A stretch of 11,567 bases of DNA from an uncultured Thiotrichaceae bacterium (GTDB lineage Bacteria > Pseudomonadota > Gammaproteobacteria > Thiotrichales > Thiotrichaceae), in the NCBI GenBank assembly GCA_938038645.1, contig CALHTA010000313.1, forward strand, positions 1 through 11,567, read 5' to 3'. Below the pieces are notes generated by a model. The model did not search any database and had not been told where the DNA came from. It saw only the letters and a program-made list of their open reading frames with translations. This document shows, one piece after another, positions 6,929-11,567 of this stretch (position 1 is the first letter of the stretch; every line of letters begins with the position of its first letter). The position numbers and the translations under genes were made by a program.

Positions 6929-8538
6929 ACGCCAGAACACGCAGTCGTCGTCTCTATCGATTAAGAACGATATTGCTAGTCGTTATGCTATCGGTTTTAG
7001 TATTACCTATCGCTAGTCTTTTCCTGTTTCGATTCTACGAAAACGAGTTGGTACGTCGAACAGAAGAGCAGTTGATTGCTCAAGCGGCAGCGATCTCTGC
7101 AACCTATCGTGAGTTGATGGATTTTGACGGGGCTCGCAGTACAATTCCTAATGATCCAACTCAATCTTTAAAGGCACAGAAGAGCACGGCGAGTCGTCTT
7201 TACTACACACCCATTGACCCTGCGCTGGACTTGTCAAAACAGGCAATTTTATCGCGTAGGGGTGATGCCATTCCTGCAGTGGTTCCTGTTTCGCCCAAAG
7301 TCAAAAGAGTGGGCGCGAGCATGCAAGCCATTATGATCAATACGCAGCGTTATACCTTAGCGGGTATGAGGTTGCTGGATCAAAATGGCACCGTGATTGC
7401 GGGTCGAAGCGAGGTTGGACAGTCACTCCGTCATATTCAGGAAGTTAGGGGAGCCTTAAAAGGGAAGTACACTCCCGTGATTCGTGAACGGATTTCTGAT
7501 CAGCCACAGCCGCCTCTAGCGTCAATTAGTCGAGGTACTGGTATTCGCGTGTTTATCGCCTTTCCTATTTTGCACAATAATAAAGTGAAAGGGGCCGTCT
7601 ACCTGTCGCGCACACCGCAGAATATTCTCAAGCATATGTACCAAATTAGAGGGAAGCTGATTCTTCTTGGGTTTGTATTGCTGATGGTGACGGGCTTGTT
7701 AGTGCTGTTCATTTCTTCTCGTTTATCTCGTCCGATACGAGAGTTAATCGCGCAAACTCAGAAGGTGACAAGAGGAGAGCAGCAGACTGTATCAGTGCTG
7801 CACCAGCCCGGTACTTATGAGTTGGCGCAGCTTTCTGGCAGTTTTGCTGAGATGTCAGAAACCTTAAAAGAGCGCTCTACCTATATCGATCGATTTGCAT
7901 CGCATGTCTCTCATGAATTTAAGACGCCGCTGACCTCAATGCAGGGTGCTTTAGAGTTGTTGCAAGAACACGGTGAAGACATGCCACAAGAGCAAAGGCA
8001 GCGTTTCATTGATAATTTATACGATGATACGGAGCGGTTAAAACGTCTGGTCAATCGTTTGTTAGAGCAGGCGCGCGCAGACTCATTGCAGGCTACGAAT
8101 GAACATACGAATGTTTTTCCAATAGTGAAGTTGTTAGCGAGTGCGTATGAAAAACGTGGTTTGAAAATCGATTACGAAATGTCTGATTTGTATCTCAATA
8201 TCGCGCCGATTGCCTTTGAAACCGTGCTGACTAATCTGTTTGAAAACAGCTTACAGCATGGTGCAGATCATATTGATATGACAGTTGATGTTGTGTCTTC
8301 TGAGTGTTTGATTACTTTGCAAGATAATGGATCTGGTATTTCAGAGGCTAACCAAGAAAACGTATTCACTCCATTCTTTACAACGCAAAGAGAAGAGGGT
8401 GGAACAGGCCTTGGTTTAGGAATCGTGCAAGCGTTACTTCAAACTTGGAAAGGGTCTATTCGATTAATTCCTAATGAAAGTGGCGCTTGTTTTGAGGTGA
8501 AGCTGTCTATCTCTGGTGATCAATCATCATCGTCGTAG
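6919..8538 (+). CDS. Membrane sensor histidine kinase (CreC-like), partner of the preceding regulator
   Basis: This kinase of 539 residues has TM1 (about 18-38), a periplasmic sensor of about 205 residues, TM2 (about 246-266), HAMP (about 267-320), HisKA and HATPase domains. The distal sensor part (about 145-230: MRLLDQNGTVIAGRSEVGQS and later FIAFPILHNNKVKGAVYLS) resembles a single Cache-type module as in CreC. His332 in SHEFKTPLT is the phosphorylation site. The ATP-binding boxes are intact: N (Asn443, FENSLQHG), G1 (DNGSG at 469-473), F (FTPFFTT) and G2 (GGTGLGLGI at 494-502). It should phosphorylate Asp54 of the regulator. ATG6919 overlaps the regulator by 10 bases with no clear ribosome site, so coupled translation is likely. 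Its C-terminal SSSS is encoded in the 19-base antisense overlap with the next gene. The region from about 70 to 130 is variable and unassigned. Confidence 0.94.
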   Translation: MPINARTRSRRLYRLRTILLVVMLSVLVLPIASLFLFRFYENELVRRTEEQLIAQAAAISATYRELMDFDGARSTIPNDPTQSLKAQKSTASRLYYTPIDPALDLSKQAILSRRGDAIPAVVPVSPKVKRVGASMQAIMINTQRYTLAGMRLLDQNGTVIAGRSEVGQSLRHIQEVRGALKGKYTPVIRERISDQPQPPLASISRGTGIRVFIAFPILHNNKVKGAVYLSRTPQNILKHMYQIRGKLILLGFVLLMVTGLLVLFISSRLSRPIRELIAQTQKVTRGEQQTVSVLHQPGTYELAQLSGSFAEMSETLKERSTYIDRFASHVSHEFKTPLTSMQGALELLQEHGEDMPQEQRQRFIDNLYDDTERLKRLVNRLLEQARADSLQATNEHTNVFPIVKLLASAYEKRGLKIDYEMSDLYLNIAPIAFETVLTNLFENSLQHGADHIDMTVDVVSSECLITLQDNGSGISEANQENVFTPFFTTQREEGGTGLGLGIVQALLQTWKGSIRLIPNESGACFEVKLSISGDQSSSS

Positions 8539-9443
8539 GCATCGCTTTTCCTGCCTATCAGCTTGTTCCAAGCCGCTTTTCCTTCGCCTCTAAATGAAGC
8601 GGCAATAAGCTGACAAACAAGGTAAACAGCGGGAATGTAATACCAAAAGAAGGTAACGAATGCTAACCAGATGGGCCAACCCCAAAGCTTAACGGCAGCT
8701 ATGCTGGCAAGTGTTGACCCTACAACTGGGACAATAGATAAAATCAGTGCGCTGGGCGCAGCTAGTAAGCCATGCCAGCTAAAACTGCCCGTTAACCATT
8801 CATAAATGCAGTAGGTAATCAGCACTGCCATAATGAAATAGGCGGATACCCATACACAGCCAAATCGGCTTTTCCATTTTGCCGCACGTTTTTCATGCAG
8901 CGTTTGCATTTCATGGAAGATTCGGCGGCAGTCGCTTCCTTTTAATGAAGGAAACACCGTCTGCATGATTTCGGAGCCTTTCGAAACACCTGTTTCATCG
9001 TCTTGTAAATAGGTATTGATGGACTCTGGGAAGAGCGGGCGCAGGACTTCCATATCCTCAGATGAGGCTTCTTTGCAAAGAAATGACTCGAGCGATTCAC
9101 TGGCAGCTTCAACCCTAAGGCGTTCTTCACGCCATGCTTTACGGCCAACTTTTAATGAGATTGTAAAATCAGCGACAAGCTTATAATTACCATTGTAGCG
9201 CTTGCGTAAAACGGTAAAAAAGAGACCGGCTCTTGAAAGCGCTGAAAATGATTGGCCTAGGTTTTTTAACTCTCGCTCAAAAAACATTTCACCGTCACGA
9301 CTTGGGTCGGCAACGATAATTTTTGTGCGACCAGCAATAGCCTGTTCAAACTCGGCTTTAGTCGTGTTGTACTCAGCATTCATGATGTTGAACGCATCAT
9401 CATCCTGAGGTAAACCACTTATATTAATAGCGTAGACGAACAT
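8520..9443 (-). CDS. Protein of unknown function with three C-terminal membrane segments
   Basis: I do not recognise this family. The product has 307 residues. A soluble N-terminal region (about 1-190) contains a plausible alpha/beta part (KIIVADPSRDGEMFFEREL), a strongly charged segment (KVGRKAWREERLRVEAASES) and an amphipathic stretch before the membrane. Three hydrophobic segments follow at about 194-216, 226-251 and 254-283; the second and third share a glycine/proline and aromatic-rich signature (IVPVVGSTLAS, then KLWGWPIWLAFVTFFWYYIP). The tail is cytoplasm-like and ends in DDDD. There is no signal peptide, so the N-terminal domain is probably cytosolic. It begins 14 bases after the dbpA stop with a weak GGGAAAC ribosome site, so it is very likely cotranscribed with dbpA. 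Its 3' end overlaps the kinase gene by 19 bases on the opposite strand. The long clean frame and protein-like composition support a real gene. Confidence 0.8.
   Translation of the reverse strand: MFVYAINISGLPQDDDAFNIMNAEYNTTKAEFEQAIAGRTKIIVADPSRDGEMFFERELKNLGQSFSALSRAGLFFTVLRKRYNGNYKLVADFTISLKVGRKAWREERLRVEAASESLESFLCKEASSEDMEVLRPLFPESINTYLQDDETGVSKGSEIMQTVFPSLKGSDCRRIFHEMQTLHEKRAAKWKSRFGCVWVSAYFIMAVLITYCIYEWLTGSFSWHGLLAAPSALILSIVPVVGSTLASIAAVKLWGWPIWLAFVTFFWYYIPAVYLVCQLIAASFRGEGKAAWNKLIGRKSDAYDDDD
8559..8612. repeat. Nested inverted repeat just past the kinase stop codon
   Basis: An inner stem GCCGCTT (8572-8578) pairs with AAGCGGC (8597-8603), and an outer stem CAGCTT (8559-8564) pairs with AAGCTG (8607-8612). 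It lies inside the 3' end of the leftward gene, 20 bases beyond the kinase stop. It could fold at the 3' end of the kinase mRNA. No T-run follows, so it is not a classical terminator; it may be chance structure in coding sequence. Confidence 0.35.
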
Positions 9444-9457
9444 ACTGTTTCCCGAAC

Positions 9458-10843
9458 CTAATCTCGCACTTGTCTAGATCGAAACGTTCGACCTTTTAAT
9501 TTTCCGCCGCCTAATTTTCGCAATGCGGGTCTGACGGCATCAAGGGCTACTGCAACGTAAGCCCAATTATCAAAGATATGTATTTTACCAACTTGCTTGC
9601 CTTCAATGCCATTCTCGCCTGTTAAGGCTCCCAAAATATCACCGGGGCGGAGTTTTTGCTTTTTTCCGCCATCAATCAAGATTGTACTCATCATTGGTAC
9701 GACAGGCGGGTTGTCTAACAAGCTTAATGGCGGTAGTTCCTCTGTATCATTGATTGGATCAATATCACCATCTAGCAAAGCCACCCGATGCGCTTCTGCT
9801 TCTGAGTATAAGGAGCAAGCTACACCCGTGCTGCCAGCGCGTCCCGTTCTACCTATTCTGTGAAGATGAACTTCTGGGTCGTTGGCAATATGATAATTGA
9901 TTACCATGTCGATCGCATTGATATCCAGACCTCTGGCGGCAACATCCGTTGCAACTAAAACAGAAATGCTTTTGTTGGCAAAACGAACTAGGGTTTTATC
10001 CCGATCGCGCTGCTCTAAATCACCGTGTAAAGCCAGTGCGCTATAACCGTTTTGAAGTAGCGCATCAGCTACTTGCTGGGTATCTCGCTTAGTATTGCAA
10101 AAAATAACGGTCGACTCGGACCGATAGTGTTGCAATAAAAGTCGTAGCGCTGTGAGTCTGTATGGATCGGAAGTTGTGTAGAAATGCTGCTTAATAATGC
10201 TGTTGTCATGAAGCGAAGGCGCTTTCACCATGACGGGATTCTGCATAATGCTATTGGAGATCTTCTTGATTTGCTTTGGAAACGTTGCACTAAACAGCAT
10301 CGTTTGGCGATGCTCAGGCGTTTGCTCGATAATCGTTTCAATGGTGTCTTGGAAGCCCATTTCTAACATACGGTCTGCTTCGTCAAGCACTAACGTATGC
10401 ACATGATTAAATTTCAATGTGCCGCGCTTTAAATGATCTTCAATTCGCCCGGGGGTTCCAATAATGATATGAGCACCATGCTCTAAAGAACCCGCTTGCG
10501 GGCCAAAAGGCATACCGCCACAGAGTGTTAATACTTTTATATTATGAATACTGCGTGCTAGCTTGCGGACTTCCTTCGCTACTTGATCAGCCAGTTCGCG
10601 AGTCGGACACAGTACTAATGCCTGAATGCGAAAGCGTTCAACGTCTAAGCGGTTTAAAAGCCCCAAGCCAAATGCCGCTGTCTTGCCCGAGCCCGTTTTT
10701 CCCTGAGCAATGACGTCTTTGCCTTCCAAAATATCAGGAAGACTTAAGGCTTGGATAGGGGTCATTTCAGTGTAATCGAGTGACTTTAGGTTCTCGATCA
10801 AGCTGGGATGTAGTTTTAGCGAAGAAAAAACGGTGGCACTCAC
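9458..10843 (-). CDS. dbpA: ATP-dependent RNA helicase DbpA
   Basis: This 461-residue DEAD-box helicase is close to the length of E. coli DbpA. DbpA acts in late assembly of the 50S subunit and is recruited by hairpin 92 of 23S rRNA through its C-terminal RRM-like domain. Seen here are the Q motif (MTPIQ, Gln31), motif I (AQGKTGSGKT, 46-55), PTRELA (80-85), GG and TPGR (130-133), DEAD (154-157), SAT (185-187), the second RecA domain with HGDLEQRDRD and VATDVAARGLD, and HRIGRTGRAG (328-337). The C-terminal domain (about 386-461) has the DbpA-specific IDGGKKQKLRPGDILGALTG block and KLKGRTFR. I start at GTG10843 because AGGA (10851-10854) is 7 bases upstream and the alignment to DbpA begins there; the longer in-frame GTG at 10888 would translate through a leader hairpin. 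The downstream membrane protein follows in 14 bases. Confidence 0.97.
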   Translation of the reverse strand: MSATVFSSLKLHPSLIENLKSLDYTEMTPIQALSLPDILEGKDVIAQGKTGSGKTAAFGLGLLNRLDVERFRIQALVLCPTRELADQVAKEVRKLARSIHNIKVLTLCGGMPFGPQAGSLEHGAHIIIGTPGRIEDHLKRGTLKFNHVHTLVLDEADRMLEMGFQDTIETIIEQTPEHRQTMLFSATFPKQIKKISNSIMQNPVMVKAPSLHDNSIIKQHFYTTSDPYRLTALRLLLQHYRSESTVIFCNTKRDTQQVADALLQNGYSALALHGDLEQRDRDKTLVRFANKSISVLVATDVAARGLDINAIDMVINYHIANDPEVHLHRIGRTGRAGSTGVACSLYSEAEAHRVALLDGDIDPINDTEELPPLSLLDNPPVVPMMSTILIDGGKKQKLRPGDILGALTGENGIEGKQVGKIHIFDNWAYVAVALDAVRPALRKLGGGKLKGRTFRSRQVRD

Positions 10844-10845
10844 GG

Positions 10846-10890
10846 TGTTATCCTGAGGTTGGTAGTGGAGTCTCACGACTCCGGCCACCT
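10846..10890 (-). promoter_or_regulatory. Structured leader of dbpA with a hairpin resembling 23S rRNA helix 93
   Basis: Read on the - strand, GGAGTC-GTGA-GACTCC (10867-10882) is a perfect 6-bp stem closed by a GUGA (GNRA-type) tetraloop. Flanking GGT and ACC plus one G-C pair can extend it with a bulge to about 10861-10889. It ends 12 bases before the AGGA ribosome site (10851-10854). Its ten central bases equal the tip of E. coli 23S helix 93, and GGATAACA over the ribosome site equals another peptidyl-transferase segment. There is no T-run, so it is not an intrinsic terminator. A regulatory role is inferred; the hairpin itself is seen directly. I found no convincing -35/-10 in the 105 bases before dbpA. 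Confidence 0.6.
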
Positions 10891-10948
10891 AGTTTACAAC
10901 GTTTTGGCCTACAGTTTATTGATTAAACCAATTTATTAGCTTATTTGC

Positions 10949-11567
10949 TTAGCCATTCAGTGAGACCAACTTGGTGCTAGCATCAGAAATGAGCTGGTTT
11001 AAGTCGGCTTGACTGTATTTTCCATAGAGGATGCTAGCAATAGCCATTGGGTCAACAGTCTGTTTATTTTCTTGGATTCCATAAAGCAGTCGCGATAATA
11101 ATGAGAAATCGATATCACGGATGTAGCTTTTACGTTTGTCCATTTTCCATAGCTTATTTTCAGGCGACTCGTCCTTACCTTTCAACGATAAGTTAAATAG
11201 ATCTGATTTCATGAAAATCGTGACACAGTTCTGAATAGTGCTGCTATCAAGCTGACTGTTGAACATTTTAAACAGTGTTGATTCTATTTCCTGTCGAGAG
11301 CTTGGTGGAAAAGTAACGATTTGATGATAAGAGCGGACTAAGGTCGATTTGCTGACGCAGTTCCAGTCGCGCGCACTTAAAAACCGTAAGTACATATCAA
11401 CGATAGGCTCCTTGTTTTCCAAGCGGCCAGGTTGAAAAGCGTTCGATTGTTCCTGAGAAATGAGAGATGATTTTTTCATCTCAATGTAAGCCATAATGCT
11501 GTTAGAGTCTGCTGTTTGTGTCAGTCTGATGGCGGGAATGCCCTCTAAAAATAATCTAAAATTAGCA
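10949..11567 (-). CDS. Unrecognised protein, C-terminal part (5' end beyond the window)
   Basis: I do not recognise this protein. The reading frame is open from the right edge to the stop at 10949-10951, about 205 codons. An internal ATG at 11492-11494 lacks any ribosome-binding site, and the residues before it (ANFRLFLEGIPAIRLTQ) look like normal protein, so the gene very likely begins outside the window and the ATG is internal. The visible part is hydrophilic and mainly helical in appearance, with no signal peptide, membrane segment or catalytic motif that I can name. It contains two cysteines in the first half, the charged stretch KGKDESPENKLWKMDKRKSY, and a C-terminal DPMAIASILYGKYSQADLNQLI. 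dbpA follows in the same direction after 105 bases; whether they share a transcript is open, since no strong terminator separates them. Confidence 0.75.
   Translation of the reverse strand, partial: ANFRLFLEGIPAIRLTQTADSNSIMAYIEMKKSSLISQEQSNAFQPGRLENKEPIVDMYLRFLSARDWNCVSKSTLVRSYHQIVTFPPSSRQEIESTLFKMFNSQLDSSTIQNCVTIFMKSDLFNLSLKGKDESPENKLWKMDKRKSYIRDIDFSLLSRLLYGIQENKQTVDPMAIASILYGKYSQADLNQLISDASTKLVSLNG

Noticed and set aside
10844..10888. Longer dbpA frame starting at GTG10888
   Set aside because: It adds 15 residues absent from DbpA, has no ribosome site, and would cross the leader hairpin; GTG10843 has AGGA at ideal spacing.
10914..10928. Inverted repeat GTTTA-ttgat-TAAAC between the right-edge gene and dbpA as a terminator
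   Set aside because: It is an AT-rich 5-bp stem with no T-run on the - strand; too weak to call.

Overview
The window reads as ordinary chromosomal DNA of a Gram-negative bacterium, most likely a marine-type gammaproteobacterium. The evidence is a canonical DbpA RNA helicase, a CreBC-like two-component system, several exported proteins with Gram-negative signal peptides, and an Oceanospirillales/Alteromonadales flavour that I infer and cannot prove. I see no tRNA, rRNA, insertion sequence, CRISPR array or phage gene. Ten protein genes are supported, two of them cut by the window edges.

Left part (1-3626). The 5' end of an acyltransferase-3 membrane protein runs leftwards off the window. A divergent, probably monocistronic gene follows for a BMP-family (PnrA-like) periplasmic binding protein, with a good extended -10 promoter and a strong intrinsic terminator, but no ABC permease or ATPase beside it. 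Next comes a class IV PLP aminotransferase that looks like D-amino-acid transaminase, convergent with a small exported TPR protein.

Middle (3627-8538), all on the + strand. A membrane diguanylate cyclase (dCache-HAMP-GGEEF with an intact I-site) is followed by a compact three-gene operon: exported M23 peptidase, OmpR-family response regulator (ATGA overlap) and membrane histidine kinase (10-base overlap). The coupling suggests that a peptidoglycan hydrolase is made together with the two-component system that senses or controls the envelope.

Right part (8520-11567), all on the - strand. In transcription order these are the C-terminal part of an unrecognised protein entering from the right edge, dbpA with a structured leader, and, 14 bases after dbpA, a 307-residue protein of unknown function with three C-terminal membrane segments. 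Its last codons overlap the end of the kinase gene tail to tail.

The most interesting signal is in the dbpA leader. A perfect 6-bp hairpin with a GUGA loop reproduces ten bases (GUCGUGAGAC) of the tip of helix 93 in 23S rRNA, part of the peptidyl-transferase region on which DbpA acts. The Shine-Dalgarno region just downstream (GGAUAACA) also matches a peptidyl-transferase centre segment. This suggests, as a hypothesis, autoregulation by rRNA mimicry. Codon and gene content elsewhere look unremarkable.
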